64,000 nucleotides of DNA. It comes from Warburgia ugandensis (taxonomy: Eukaryota; Streptophyta; Magnoliopsida; Canellales; Canellaceae). The notes under the pieces were generated by a model. The model searched no databases and had not been told where the DNA came from. It saw nothing but the letters and a program-made list of their open reading frames with translations. The stretch's first letter is position 1, and each line of letters starts with the position of its first letter. The translations under genes and the position numbers were made by a program. Of the stretch, positions 12,703 through 24,539 are shown in pieces. The stretch covers positions 73,293,944 to 73,357,943 of the forward strand of contig CP141130.1 in assembly GCA_035236585.1 (NCBI GenBank). The letters are read 5' to 3'.

Positions 12703-12890
12703 TTTAGAATTTAGAGGCTTAACAAGGTGATTTGAAATACTAGATGTTATAACTCAGTCATAAAAATTGGAAGGCTTAAATTGAATATATGGACTGGGGA
12801 TCTAGAATTCAGTGGCTTAACCAAGGTGATTTAAAATACTAGATGTTATAACTCAGCCATAAAAATTAGAAGACTTAAATTGAATGTATG
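12703..12890. repeat. Tandem duplication, ~100 bp x 2
   Basis: The block with TACTAGATGTTATAACTCAG and CATAAAAATT..AAG.CTTAAATTGAAT occurs at about 12703-12795 and again at 12803-12890 with few changes. Confidence 0.85.
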
Positions 12891-12929
12891 AACTTATAAA
12901 AGTTCCTAAGGAGATTTCCTTTCTTCCTA

Positions 12930-14480
12930 GAAGGATATTTTGGAATTCATTCTTACCCAATTTACCCTTTTGCAAGGATTTTGTAGAATTGCATCCTTAT
13001 TCCCTTCCAAATATAGTCAAATTTAGAATCCTCAATCAGGAAGCTGAGAACCTTATTCAGTAGCTATATTGAATGAGCAAATACAATCCCTATTTCTATG
13101 CAGTTCTCAAGATCCCTAGGCCCAAATGGGTTCTACGCAACTTTCTTTAAGTTTGCCTAGGATAAAGAGGGCAATCACCTCTTCAGTTTGATCAACTCAT
13201 CTATAACTTCAGGGCATGTTTGGAAAGTAATTAATCAAACTTTCATCACCCATATTAGTCAATTAAATTAGTAAGTTTAGAGCTATTAATCTTTGTAATG
13301 TGATCCATAGGATCCTTATAAAGATCCTAGCTATCAAACTTAGGCAGATTTTGAAAAAGGTAATTAGTCACAATCAAGTAGTCGTTGTTCATGGGAAGAG
13401 TATCCAAGATAATTTCCTCCTTACCTATTAAATTCTTACCTCATATCGAATGGCAAAGAAAGGAAAGGAAAGAAATTTATGTTTAAATATGGATCTACAT
13501 AAAAGCTTATGATAGATTAAGATGTGCTTTCTTTAACAAACCCTTGAAGCCTTCGAATTTCGCCCAATGTGGATCACACTTATCACGAGCCATGTATCTA
13601 TTTTTTCTTTCTCCATTTTGGTTAATGGAGAACTTGCCCCTTTCTTCTATCCAATCAAGGGTTTAAGGAAAGTAGATCCCCTCTCTCCCTATCTTTTTGT
13701 CATTTGTGCCAAGATGCTCTCTCTTAGCAATCAAAAGATAATAACCTTGATCCTCATAAGTTATTTGTAAATAACTCTCATATTTTTCACCTTTTATACG
13801 AGGATGATTTACTTATTTTTGGAGAAGCCTCCATGAAGAATGTCATTCAAATTAAGCATCGTCTTAGAGTCTTTGTGGAAGAATCTAGCTTGGTGGCAAC
13901 CCACCAATAATCTTCAATTGAATTTTAGGCAAATATTCATCTACCTGTTAGACATTCTTTAAAAAGATCCTCAAAATTCATTGGTCTTTGTTTTAAAAGA
14001 AATATCTTGGCCTCCCCCTCTTAGTTTTAGACCTTCTAAGATGGCTTTCTTGGGAATTAAGTATAAATTTGTAATAGACTTCAAGGTTGAAAATCTCATC
14101 TCTTATCCAAAGCTGGGAAACTTCAATTAGTTAAGTAGGTTACTAAGGTGATGCTAAATTTTGCATTCTCTTATTTTAAGCACATATTCTATGATATCCC
14201 AATGTGAGAAAATTCATCACAAGTTTACTTGGAGATCAGAGGATCCACAAAAGTGTATGCATCTTCTTGCTTAGGAGGACATTTGTAGGCCAAAGGAGGA
14301 AGGTGAGTTTGGTGATAGAAATCTTCGGAGATTTAACAGGGCTTTTTTCAAGTAAAACTTGGGTGGAAGGTGTTGCAAAATGATGACAACATCTAGACTT
14401 CCTTTGTCAAAGCCAGATATTTGAAAGAAAATTTAATTTTATAAAATAAAATAAAATCTACCAGATCCATAGCATGGAAA
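12930..14480 (+). pseudogene. LINE (L1-type) reverse transcriptase fossil
   Basis: Plus-strand fragments follow the non-LTR RT order: SRSLGPNGFYATFFK near 13110, NQVVVVHGKSIQDNFLL near 13370, then LVNGELAPFFYPIKGLRK and DPLSPYLFVICAKMLS (13618-13730), and LYEDDLLIFGEAS (13794-13832). The last is the catalytic box, with YEDD in place of the usual YADD. Further downstream FLGIKYKF and KFTWRSEDP resemble the C-terminal thumb and maturase-like part of plant LINEs. The frames are broken by stops and shifts. Endonuclease domain and poly(A) tail were not identified. Confidence 0.72.
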
Positions 14481-14917
14481 TCAATTTTTTGGACCATATA
14501 GTTCATTACGTCAAGTATGCATATGGTGCTAGGGTCAGGAGAGAGGATTCATGTATTGAATGATATTTGAGCAAGAAATCAACCTTTGATAAATCTTATT
14601 GAAGATGACTCTTACTATCTATCAATAGTGATAAAAAAGTCAATGAGATCATGGGGCAAGGATGAATGGGATTCTAACATTATTAACAAATGACATCAAC
14701 AAATTAAAGATCTCATCTTTTAGGGAAGGATCATATACTAACATACTTCTGATGAATTACTCTGAAGTTTAAGTGCTACGAGCAAATTTTCTATCCAGTC
14801 AACTTATGCATCAAATTTGCAATTTTGGAAACAGATATGGTCCTCTCCATTTCAACCCAAATTCTAAATTTTCTTTTCCTCTAGGCCAAATGAAGACTCC
14901 TAATTTGAAACTTGGCC

Positions 14918-15224
14918 AATTGAGGTAAACAATAAAGTCAGTATTATATTTCTGTAAATAATTTTCTATTGTCATTAGTAGAGTCTCCTTAATTGTTTTC
15001 TGAGGAAAAAATTGAATGCGAGAAATTTCCTCACTATTAGAAAGAGGGATATTACCCGAGCATAGTATTGGTTTTGGAAGATTCTCTTATTTAAGTTCTG
15101 GATATTCTTCAACATATATTAGTTTCTTACCTTTGGAGGTTTAGATATTACCATGACCCCTACCTCTACCTCTTCCCCTAGTATTAACTGGGGCAGTCCA
15201 TTCTCTCCATCCGAAGCTACTCAT
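14918..15224 (-). pseudogene. EPRV copy A ORF2, N-terminal remnant
   Basis: The start ATG shares ATGA with the ORF1 stop. The opening reads MSSFGWREWTAPVNT followed by RGRGRGRGHGN, an Arg-Gly-rich segment. Only about 100 codons remain before homology to copies B and C ends. Function is unknown; the RG run is compatible with RNA binding, which is inference. Confidence 0.6.
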
Positions 15225-15939
15225 GATCCTTGTAGAAACTCACGAGCAATGTAGTCAGGAAGAGAGTTATATCCTCCCTTAATATATTCAATGTCAAAAT
15301 AAAAAATAGATAATTGAGCTTGCCATCCTGTAAAAATTTGTCTAGAGACAATATTTTTTTACATCTTTTTCTATGATCTGCTTTGCTGCACTGTAGTCAA
15401 TTCTTAGCAGGAATATTTGATTTCGTAAGTCATCTTGAAATTTTAAAATATATTTCACAATAGAAAGCATTTCTTTTTTAATTGTAGAATATTTCTTTTG
15501 ACTATCGTTCCACTTAACCTGAAGTGAAATGAACAAGTTCTTCTTCATTAGAAGAGGGATTTTGTTGTTTCAAAATACCTCCATATCTAATATCTGAGGC
15601 ATTAGTTTCAACAACCTTAAACGATTCAATATTGGCAAGATTAAGACAAGGAAGGGATTTGACTTTGGACTTTATTTTTCTTACCATATTGGTATGCTCT
15701 TCGATCCATGGCTTTGCATTTTTTCTAAGTCTATTAAAGAGTATTGCTGTATCCCAAGCAAGATTAGGATAATAATTAGAAATATAATTAAGAGAGCTAA
15801 GGAATCTTTGCAGTTGTTTATTATCTAAGATTTCATCAAGAAACTTTGAAGCAAATTCAATACCTCTTTGTATTGGAACAATTCTTCCTTGAAAGATATT
15901 ATGTCTTAAAAATTTAACTTCTTCATTAAAAAGCTTCAT
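15221..15939 (-). pseudogene. EPRV copy A RNase H domain, end of ORF1
   Basis: The frame 15939-15514 includes the RT connection and the first RNase H Asp region (VVETNASDIRYGGIL). It is followed by KKYSTIKKEMLSIV and, near the end, YNSLPDYIAREFLQG before TGA. The stop codon overlaps the ORF2 start in ATGA (15221-15224). RNase H removes RNA from the RNA-DNA hybrid during replication in this family. A frameshift near 15530 breaks it. Confidence 0.78.
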
Positions 15940-15942
15940 TTT

Positions 15943-16718
15943 TTAAGCTGAAAGGATAAGACCATTTTTCTTGACCAACCACTTGAATATTTCTAAGTGT
16001 TTGAAATGTTGATCAATAGATCTAGAGAAAATCAAGACATCATCAATATAAGTAATGATGAATTGTCCATATGGATTAAAAATTTTATTCATAATTTTCT
16101 GGAATTTTGGAGCATTTTTTAGTTTGAATGGCATAACATTCCATTTATATTGTCTAAATGCGATTGTGAAAGAAGTTTTGTATCTATCACTTTCATGTAT
16201 TTGTATTTGCCCATAACTAGATTTAAGATCAAATTTCAAGAATATTATGCTCCCTACAGTCTATTGAGAAGATCCCTTTTATTAAGAATCAGATACCTAA
16301 TCCACTTAAGAACTCTATTAAGTGGTTTGTAGTTTATTACTAACCTAGGTTTTCCTGTTTCTTTTTCTGCCACTTTGTTGACATAAAAGGCCATACAACG
16401 CCATGGGGGTGAGGATGATGTAATCAATATTTTATTAACAAGATCAGAAATTTCATTTTTACATAGTTCAATGTATTGAGAGCACATTTGAATTGGTCTA
16501 GCTTTTGTCAGAATCTGTTCTTCATTGAATGAATCAATGTATGGCAAACTTGCCATATGAGCTTTTCTATCATAGAAAGCATTAGGAAGATCATTACAAA
16601 GATTTTCTAGAAAATTATTAAGAAAATTCTTAACCTTAGATTGAATGGTTTTGTCTTGAAGATTATTTGAGACGTCTTTATAAGAAATTTCTTCTTTTAT
16701 AAAGTTTATCTGCTTCAT
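15943..16718 (-). pseudogene. EPRV copy A reverse transcriptase
   Basis: The frames 16718-16254 and 16239-15943 together cover the RT. The first has KPRLVINYKPLNRVLKWIRY, the fingers region. The second has FDLKSSYGQIQI, MPFKLKNAP and the catalytic box ITYIDDVLIFS with both Asp residues intact. The enzyme would copy pregenomic RNA into DNA. The two parts are in different frames and are joined by a disrupted segment near 16245. Confidence 0.85.
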
Positions 16719-16739
16719 TTAAGAGATGTGTTTCCATAT

Positions 16740-17380
16740 CTATTAGAAATTTGAAATAGAATTGTCTTCCTTCTTTGAAAAAATATATTCTAGTTTGGTC
16801 AATTTAATCAATTGGCATAATATTATGCAAGAACATAGTTCCTAATATGACATGGTGATGCAAATCCTTAACTAAGAGGAAAGGAGTAGGAATGTAGATT
16901 CCATTATTACATACCATAGCATTATTAAGCTTATAATTAATCTTCAGTTTATTATTACTTGCTGAAGTTAAACTTTGAGATGTTTTTCAAAAATATTTTT
17001 TTCAAAACTAGACCTTCGTGGATGCAGCTGATGTCTGCACCTCTATCAACCAAGGCAATAAGGTCTGACCGATACCATTTAGTTCCAATGGTAATGGTTA
17101 TGTTAGTATACCATTTTTGGGATGTGACTTGTCTAATTAAGTCAAGATAGTATGGTGGTTATGGTTTGATTATGTCTTTATTAGAGGTTTCTCCTATTTG
17201 GAGTGTTTTATTTTCTTCAAGATTAGTAATTCTTTTGTCTAACAAGCTATTTTCATTTTTTAACAATATGATTTCTATTTTAAGGTTATTAACCTCCCTT
17301 TTAACATCTTGCATAGTGATATTGGCCCTAATTGTAGGTCGATTACTAAGTCTTTTAGTAACATTAGACATCCTATACAC
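16740..17380 (-). pseudogene. EPRV copy A coiled coil and aspartic protease
   Basis: A heptad-like segment (17380-17159) reads VNNLKIEIILLKNENSLLDK and then RITNLEEN, a likely coiled coil. The protease follows: near 17070-17020 the minus strand reads LVDRGADISCI where the family motif has DSG, so the catalytic triad is altered. The protease in this family cuts the ORF1 polyprotein. It is broken by stops before the RT. Confidence 0.65.
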
Positions 17381-17527
17381 ATTTTTTGTGTCAATGAGTT
17401 CTTCTTCTCTATTTTCTAAAGAAGTTATTATTTTCTCAAAAATAATTCTCTTCTTTCTTTGTCTTCAATTTTGTCTATTATGTCAAGGAGATTTTGTAAA
17501 GTTTGAGAGAGAACATTAATAGATAAA

Positions 17528-18899
17528 TTATTTGAAGTTCTTCAATTTTCTTCTTGGTCCAACATTTGTTAGCATAATGACTAAGTTTTTCACATTTGTA
17601 ACATTTGATTTTATATTTGTCTTTACTATTATAAGGTTTATTTTTATATTTACATTTCTTAGGGTTCCTATTATTCCTATAGGAATATTTCCTATTGATT
17701 CTTGATTGTTTAGTTTTACCCCTATCAAGCATTTGTATTTTAGGGATGTTAATTGTAAATGGCTGACATAATTCTCCTAGTTGTTTCTTTTTTGTAATTC
17801 TTTCTTTTTTAAGCTGATTTCTTAGCTTAATTTCATTACAAAGAGCAACTCCTTCACTGGCACATGAGTGAATTAATTGACCATAAGAAATTTTCTCATA
17901 CGAAATATTTCAATCAAATTTTGATTTAAGAGTATTTTTAACTTTAGTAGCAAATAGGTATGGAAGCCCTTCCATGAACTTCTGCTTCCAATAACTATGA
18001 CATGCATCATTAAGGTGAAGGACTCTAGCAAGAAAGACATCCTTATACCCCCGAAAATGTGTTAAAGAAGGACACCTGAGATTTTGAAGAAGCGCCCTAG
18101 AATTTTCCAATTGGGTTTGAATACTACCTATAAAATGTTTAAGCATTGTGCTGACTAAAGAATAAACCACATCTTCTCTAGGCTGACTGGTGTGAGGTTC
18201 TATTTTAACATTATTAAGAATTTCATCTCATTGAGTAGGAGAGAGACAATTATCCCACCATCCTTCAAGGTTTTTAGTAAACCCAGCAACTATCATTAAG
18301 GCAATGTCCCTATCTGTATTACCTTTTTGTTTACAAACTGTTTAAAACATTAACAATCTATGCATCATTTAAAAATTTTGATTATCAGTCATTCCATCTA
18401 TGTTCCATTCATAGATTGAATTTACTCTATACTCATTTGGTATTAGAACATCATCTTCTTCTATGAGGACATCAGCATGAGTGAGCCTTTTATAGTAATG
18501 CCTATTTAAACTCTTCAGGTCTCTTTCAATTTTATTAACCTATGAGAATTAATTTTGTATTTGGAGAATTTCTCCCTCAAAGAATTCCTCTTGTCTTTTG
18601 TTATTTTCTTGTCCTATGTCAATTTCGGAATCGTTCCCTGAAACTGATTCATTTCCTGTCAAAGTATTAAGGTTCAAGTTAGTCATTTCTTCATTTATTA
18701 TTTTCATGATTTCCTCAGTATCATTTTCCATTTTGAAATCTTTTATTTCAGGAAGAGGTTTTATTGATGGTTCGATCTTATCAAGAGTTAAAACTGTCTT
18801 CTGTTCTCTTCTTCTTTTGACTTCACTGATATGATCCAAGATTTTATTCATCCCATCTTCAATTTTTATCATCTTTTCTCGTACGATTTGTAGAAACAA
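17528..18899 (-). pseudogene. EPRV copy A capsid protein
   Basis: The N-terminal part (18899-18549) is charged, with a likely coiled coil (IEDGMNKILDHISEVKRR), then an acidic run. The segment near 18420-18370 reads YEWNIDGMTDNQ. The core (about 18230-17910) and the zinc knuckle CYKCEKLSHYANKC (17732-17528) follow. The knuckle keeps the CX2CX4HX4C spacing and is preceded by a Lys/Arg/Asn-rich stretch, as expected for a nucleic-acid binding capsid tail. About 185 bp of the acidic C-terminal region present in copy B is missing. Stops break the frame between the parts. Confidence 0.75.
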
Positions 18900-19296
18900 A
18901 TTTGTATAATTATTCTATTTTATTAGCATTTTTAGATATGATAAGGCTTGAAAGTCTACAATTTAACAGTATGCTGCAATTTCAAGGGTTCTAGCATCCA
19001 CAGTCATTTTAAGAGAATAAGTTGGAGAAAAAACAGAAGTTATTTTTCTCCTTCATTCATTTCCCATTGTCTAATTGTATGGAGTTCATTGCTCAGATTT
19101 GTTTCAAAGAACCCAGGAACAAAAAATATTGGAGTTTGAATTTTATTGAGATGTTTGTGAAATTCTTCTTTATAAAACTATAAGTTTTCTTTACAATTTT
19201 TAAAGTACTAATTTCTAAACTCCTCAAGCTTTTGTAATTCAAATTCATCCCTTATTATTTTCTTGAGCTTACTTCCAAGACTAAGATCCATAAACA

Positions 19297-20274
19297 TTAG
19301 TTGTTGAAGTCCATTTTGGACGGAGTAGGATTATTATCTTGCGATTTTTTATAAATTGGATGAACAACATTGTTTTCTGAAATTCTAAGTTCTTTTATTG
19401 AACTTGATTCAGTCTTATTGTGATCAACAAAGAGTCTAGTTGAACAGGAAGTAATTCTAGGCAACCTAAAAGATCTTCTAATATCAAATCTTATTTCAAT
19501 GTCACCATCTTCAGTTTGAATGATTTGATCAAGATTTTGATCTGTAAGTTGTCTTGGAGGAACAACTTTTGTCAATTGCCAAGACCGAGGGATGTTGATT
19601 TCATCCCATTTCAGGGTCTGATTCACCACAATATCTGATGACAAAATATTTGTTTCTATAAGGATAGTCTTATCTTTGGGTGATTTCTTTCTGGCTTTCG
19701 TAACCAAGGTTGGAAGGACTTTGAATTGAATCTTGTAAGTTAGAGCAATTATTTTTGAGCCAATCTTGAAATTGTATATATGAGTCTTAATATAAAGACT
19801 AAGAGAATCAAGGATATTATGATCAGATAGAGATAGACTAAAATCAGGTAATACATTCACATAGATTGGTTCGTGACGAAGACTAGTCTATCGCAGTCCC
19901 ATTAGAGAAGGTGCCCTGTCCAGACATCTGACATCCCTAAGGACCACTAAGATTGAAGCATTAAGGCAATTAAGTGCCAAAGGTTTGAATCCTATTTGGA
20001 TTAATCCTACAATGATGAACTTATACTTATTTGAATTAAGATATGATTTGAGGTCTTTCTTAGAAATTAAATTGACAATTTTTTTTGTATTATCAAGACT
20101 AATTGTTTGTTCCATTTGTTTTATGATTTTTGATGATGAGAAGTCAAATTTTCCTACATTGTAAACCTCCTTAGGTTTGAAAAATGAAAATGTCCAGTTA
20201 TATAAGGATTTTGTATCAATAGGGTTTTCTACCATACTTGTATTTTTAACATGCATGTTTTCATTCATAGCCAT
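19297..20274 (-). pseudogene. EPRV copy A movement protein (30K type)
   Basis: Two frames (20274-19888 and 19860-19297) form the N-terminal part of ORF1. The first starts MAMNENMHVKN and contains KYKFIIVGLIQIGFKPLALN, a core segment typical of caulimovirid 30K movement proteins. The second contains FSLSLSDHNILDSLSLYIKT, also typical. These proteins widen plasmodesmata or form tubules for cell-to-cell spread in the family. A frameshift or stop separates the parts, so no full protein can be made. Confidence 0.75.
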
Positions 20275-20716
20275 AGAACTGACTAGAAAAGCAGAGTTAA
20301 TAGCTTAGAATAGGCAATGAAGATAGTTAATCTAGATTTATTTCTATCAATACCAGCATGGAACTAAGCAATTCAATTTCTAAACCTTTGCATAACTATC
20401 AGCAACTTATGAAAATCCCAGAGGGATCAAGACCTTTCTGATCAACCAATACTAACTGTCTTACTCGGCTATCAATGACTTCTGACAAAACCCCAATGCA
20501 ATCACTGCTATGGGAATAAGGCCTATGCGACTTGGGTGCCGATCCATAAGATAGATGGCATAGTTAATCAGATTGATCAAGTGCCACTACGACATATCAA
20601 ACAAAAATCATAAAAACAAAAAACCTAGATCATGCAACAACTGATGGAAATAAAAATAAATTAACCCATATTCATTCCAGTTCTAAACTACTAACCCATG
20701 CTTTTAGTCGAAAAGT

Positions 20717-20729
20717 GGTTATGATACCA
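20717..20729 (-). promoter_or_regulatory. Initiator tRNA-Met primer-binding site, EPRV copy A
   Basis: On the minus strand it reads TGGTATCATAACC. It is in the same place as the better preserved site before copy B and about 440 bp upstream of ORF1. Confidence 0.7.
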
Positions 20730-20747
20730 TTTTGAGCAAATTAAGGT

Positions 20748-20942
20748 AGAAATACTTACAGTGCACAGAAGACTCTCATATATTGGAAGGCTATCAAAGA
20801 AAGTGAAGTTTTATTGATAAAAAAAATAAAATAATAATAATAAATTCATTTTAGCAGTATGTAGAAATACTTATGGTGTATAGGAGATCATGTTCTAAAA
20901 GGCTGTCAGAGAAGCTGAACTTTTCTTGATAAGAAAATTATT
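20748..20942. repeat. Duplicated block in EPRV A leader
   Basis: GTAGAAATACTTACAGTG..AGGCTATCA..GAAG is at 20748-20823, and a diverged copy GTAGAAATACTTATGGTG..AGGCTGTCA..GAAG is at 20862-20942. The B/C junction has only one copy (30583-30660). Confidence 0.75.
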
Positions 20943-21219
20943 GCAGAGAAAAAGGGAAGGTTACAAGAGGAACTACACTTTGAGTAAGGCTTAGCACAAA
21001 CTAAGAGGACCAAGCAAATGATGCCCTGACTGGCTACTGACTTCACCTTAAATAGACTGTGAATCCCATACTTAATTAGATATGGAATCCGTTACAAAAG
21101 TTGAACTCTTTTATTATAGATAGAAATTGACATAAAGAAAAAGTCTGACAAAAAGAAAAGTAAGGTTGAGATAAAGGGGATTCCCTGAATAATAGAAGCA
21201 GATGTTGACTCTGAAATAA

Positions 21220-22768
21220 TTAAAGTGTTTGATTCTTGTTGATGTAGACAAAGTTGTTGATTCCCTGAATTATTAATGTTGAGTCATTAAGTTTGATGTA
21301 GACCAAAGATTCTTCTGAGACATAATTGCAAAGTGGGTCATGGTTATTCAAATGGTGGTTTGAATTTACTCTTTGGAAGATTCTTGATGTCTTCTTCATC
21401 TTGGATATATCTTTGAACATTCTTGGACTACATGAATTGAGAAAGGACTGCCATAGAAGCAACCCAGTAATCTTTAAAATTTTCTTCATTCTGATATTGA
21501 CTAACTTGGACAATATTATCCTCAGAATATTATCCTGAGATCTTGATTTAGACAAATGATCTTAAGATTTCACTGATGATGATTCTCCCAGTAAGATATT
21601 GAATGAAGCCATAATCTTCTTCATATGATCCATGCATTTAACCAATATTTGGTCTTTTGAATTTGTTGGATATTTTCATTGGAGCATCTTCTTAATTTCT
21701 TCAATGGAGAAAGAAAATTTGGCTATTGGCATATTATTCGTGACAGCTTTATTATGCTTAATAACCTTTTCAATTTCATTAGCCTTGCCCTTAGTATCAA
21801 ACTTTGTCCACTATTTCACAAAGTAAATTCTTTTTAGAATTTGGATGGTTAGTTCATCCTTTGAAATAACAATGGACCATTTCCAAATCTAGGGGATTTC
21901 AAATTTTGTGCAAAATATTAATTCACAGTGACCTGTAATTAGGTATTTTCCATGAATATTGTTGATTTTAAGTGTATATTCCACCCAAATATTATATAGC
22001 TTCTTAAGATTTCCTGGCAATACTTCCAACGTGGGGCCAAAATTTTGCCACCAATGGTAAAAGCGTGAAGGAATATCTCATTGTATTATTTTGGGATTTA
22101 TTTTCAGAAACCATGAATGTTTCTTTGTATTATTCCCTAGATACATTACTAGAGTCATGGCATCAACATAATCCCACCAATTATAGGGATATCTTTTATT
22201 TGTTTTTCCTCAATCCATTTATATTGATTTGGACTCCCATTCTTGGGGAGACAGGATTTTATTAATCATGATCTTGCTAAAATTTATAATAAATCGATCG
22301 GTATTATAAAAGTGGCTAATTTCCATTGATAGTATTTCTTGGAGCAATTTCTCAAAAAGATATTGACTTCTGCCAGCCCTAATTGGGTACATATTATTCT
22401 TTTGCATATATTTTCTACAAGTTCCCAAGGGTCAAAAGTATCATCCCATTTGGGATCCCTAGTATTAAGGTAAAAAATACAGTAAGTACGATATTTTTGC
22501 ATATAATTTTCTGCTGTCATTAGCAGAGTCTGCTTAATTATTTTCTAAGAAGAAAATTGAATGCGAGGAATTTCCTCATTATCAAAAAGAGGGATAATAC
22601 CTAAGCATAGTATTGGTTTTGAAAGATTCTCCAATTTAAGTTTTGAATATTCTTTAACAGATATTAGTTTCTTGTCTTTGGAGGTTTGGATATTACCACA
22701 ACCTCTACCTCTACCTCTTCCTAAGTATTACCTGGGGTAGTCAATTCTCTCTATCCGGAGCTACTCAT
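21220..22768 (-). pseudogene. EPRV copy B ORF2
   Basis: Starts at the ATGA overlap. The Arg-Gly-rich opening is present but shifted by a one-base loss. Later pieces (22520-22284 with DPKWDDTFDPWELVENI, 22428-22219, and 21555-21220) match copy C. Length about 1.55 kb. The product has no family that I recognise; a second ORF of unknown function is reported for florendoviruses. Confidence 0.6.
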
Positions 22769-23350
22769 GATCGCTGTAAAAACTCATGAGTATGGTAGTC
22801 AGGAAGAGAGTTATATTCTCCCTTAATATATTCAATGTCAAAATAAAAAAATAAATAATTGAGCTTGCCATCCTGCAAAAATTTGTCTATAGACAATATT
22901 TTTTACATCTTTTGCTATAATTTGCTTTGCTGTATTACAGTCGATTCTTAATAGAAACCTTTGATTTAGTAAGTCATCTTGAAATTTTGAAATACATTTC
23001 ACAATAGAAAGAATTTCTTTTTTAATTGTAGAATATTTCTTTTGAGTATCATTCCACATACATTAAGTAAAACGAACAAGTTCTTCTTTATTAGAAGAGG
23101 GATTTTATTGTTTTAGAATACCTCCATATCCAATATATGAGGCATCAATTTCAACAAACTTAAACCATCCTGTATTGGCTAGATTAAGAAATGGAAGGGA
23201 TTTGACTTTAGACTTTATTTTTCTTACCATATTGGTATGCTCTTCAGACCATGGCTTTGCATTTTTTCTAAGTATGTTAAAGAGTATTGTTGTATCATGA
23301 GCAAGATTATGATAATAATGAGAAATTTAATTAAGCGAGCTAAGGAATCT
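22765..23350 (-). pseudogene. EPRV copy B RNase H and end of ORF1
   Basis: The open piece 23059-22838 reads MWNDTQKKYSTIKKEILSIV and LLRIDCNTAKQII, matching copy A. The end again overlaps ORF2 in ATGA (22765-22768). Stops are present upstream. Confidence 0.72.
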
Positions 23351-23356
23351 TTGTAG

Positions 23357-24486
23357 TTATTTATTCCCTAAGATTTCATCAGGAAACTTTGAAGCAAATT
23401 CAATACTTCTTTGTATTATAACTATTCTTCCCTGAAAGATAATATATCCTAAAAATCTAACTTCTTCATTAAAAAGCTTCATTTTTTGAGCCGAAAGGAC
23501 AAGACCATTTTTCTTGACCAACCACTTGAATATTTCTGTGTTTGAAATATTGATCAATAGATCAGAGAAAATCAGGACATCATCAATATAAGTAATGATG
23601 AATTGTCCATATGGATTAAAAATTTCATTCATAATTTTTTGGAATTCTAAAGGAACATTTTTTAGTCTGAATGGCATAACATTCCATTCATATTGTCCAA
23701 ATGGGATTGTGAAAACAATCTTGTATCTGTCACTTTTAAGTATTTATATTTGCTAGTAACTAGGTTTAAGATCAAATTTCAAGAATATTATGCTCCCTGC
23801 AGTCTATTGAGAATATCCCTTTTATTAAGAATCAGATACCTAATCCACTTAAGAGGACTATTAAGTGGTTTATAGTTTATTACTAGCCTAGGTTTTTCTC
23901 TTTCTTTTTCTATCGCTTTGTTGCCATAAAAGGCTGTACAACTCCACGGGGATGAGGATGATCTGATCAGTCTTTTATTAACAAGATCAGAATTTTCATT
24001 TTTACATAATCCAATGTATTGAGAGCTCATTTGAGTTGGTCTAGCCTTTGTCGAAATCTGTTCCTCATTGAATGAATCAATGTATGGAATATTGACCATA
24101 TGAGCTTTTCTATCCCTAAAAGCATTAGGAAGATCATTACAAAGATTTTCTAGGAAATTATTAAGCAAATTCTTAACCTTAGATTGAAAGGTTTTGTCTT
24201 AAAGATTATTTGAGAGATCTTCATAAGCAATTTCTTCTTTTATAAAGTTTATCTGTTGTTCTTTAAGAAGAATTCTTCTTGCTTCATTTAAGAGATGCAT
24301 TTTTAGATATGTTAAAAATTTGAAAGAGAATTGTCTTCCTTCCTTGGAAAAATATATTCCAGTTTGCTCAATTTCAACAATTGGCATAATGTTATGCAGG
24401 AATGGAGTTCCTGAAATGACATGGTGATGCAAATCCTTAACTATGAGAAAAGGTGTAGGAATGTAGATTCCATTATTACATACCAT
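23357..24486 (-). pseudogene. EPRV copy B protease end and reverse transcriptase
   Basis: The frame 24486-24199 covers the protease C-terminus (PFLIVKDLHHHVISGTPFLH). The frames 24168-23788 and 23677-23357 cover RT, with KPRLVINYKPLN, MPFRLKNVPLEFQKIM and an intact ITYIDDVLIFS box, followed by MKLFNEEVRFLGYIIFQGRI. Stops and shifts lie between the pieces (near 24190 and 23730). Confidence 0.82.
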
Positions 24487-24539
24487 AGTATTATTAAGCT
24501 TATAATTAATCTTCAGTTTATTATTACTTCCTAAAGTTA

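Larger units (their letters stand above)
14918..20274 (-). mobile_element. Endogenous pararetrovirus copy A (Caulimoviridae)
   Basis: Leftmost of three head-to-tail viral copies. It contains movement protein, capsid, protease, RT and RNase H, then a truncated second ORF. Alignment with copies B and C stops near 14918, so the rest of ORF2 is lost. Compared with B it lacks about 185 bp of the capsid C-terminal acidic region at 17515; the join lies at a shared TATTT, which suggests a microhomology deletion. ORF1 from 20274 to its TGA at 15221 spans 5,054 bp but is split by many stops and shifts. The array has no LTRs and carries a movement protein, which separates it from Ty3/gypsy elements. Confidence 0.88.
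20275..21219 (-). promoter_or_regulatory. EPRV B/A junction: promoter-leader region
   Basis: This lies between the end of ORF2 of copy B and the start of ORF1 of copy A. On the minus strand a TATA-like TCTATTTAAGG is at 21056-21046. A possible AATAAA is at 20815-20810. A site resembling the initiator tRNA-Met primer site, TGGTATCATAACC, is at 20729-20717 (two mismatches to the usual TGGTATCAGAGCC). An ~80 bp block (20748-20823) is repeated at 20862-20942. This order of TATA, leader, primer site and ORF1 is that of a pararetroviral intergenic region. Confidence 0.65.
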
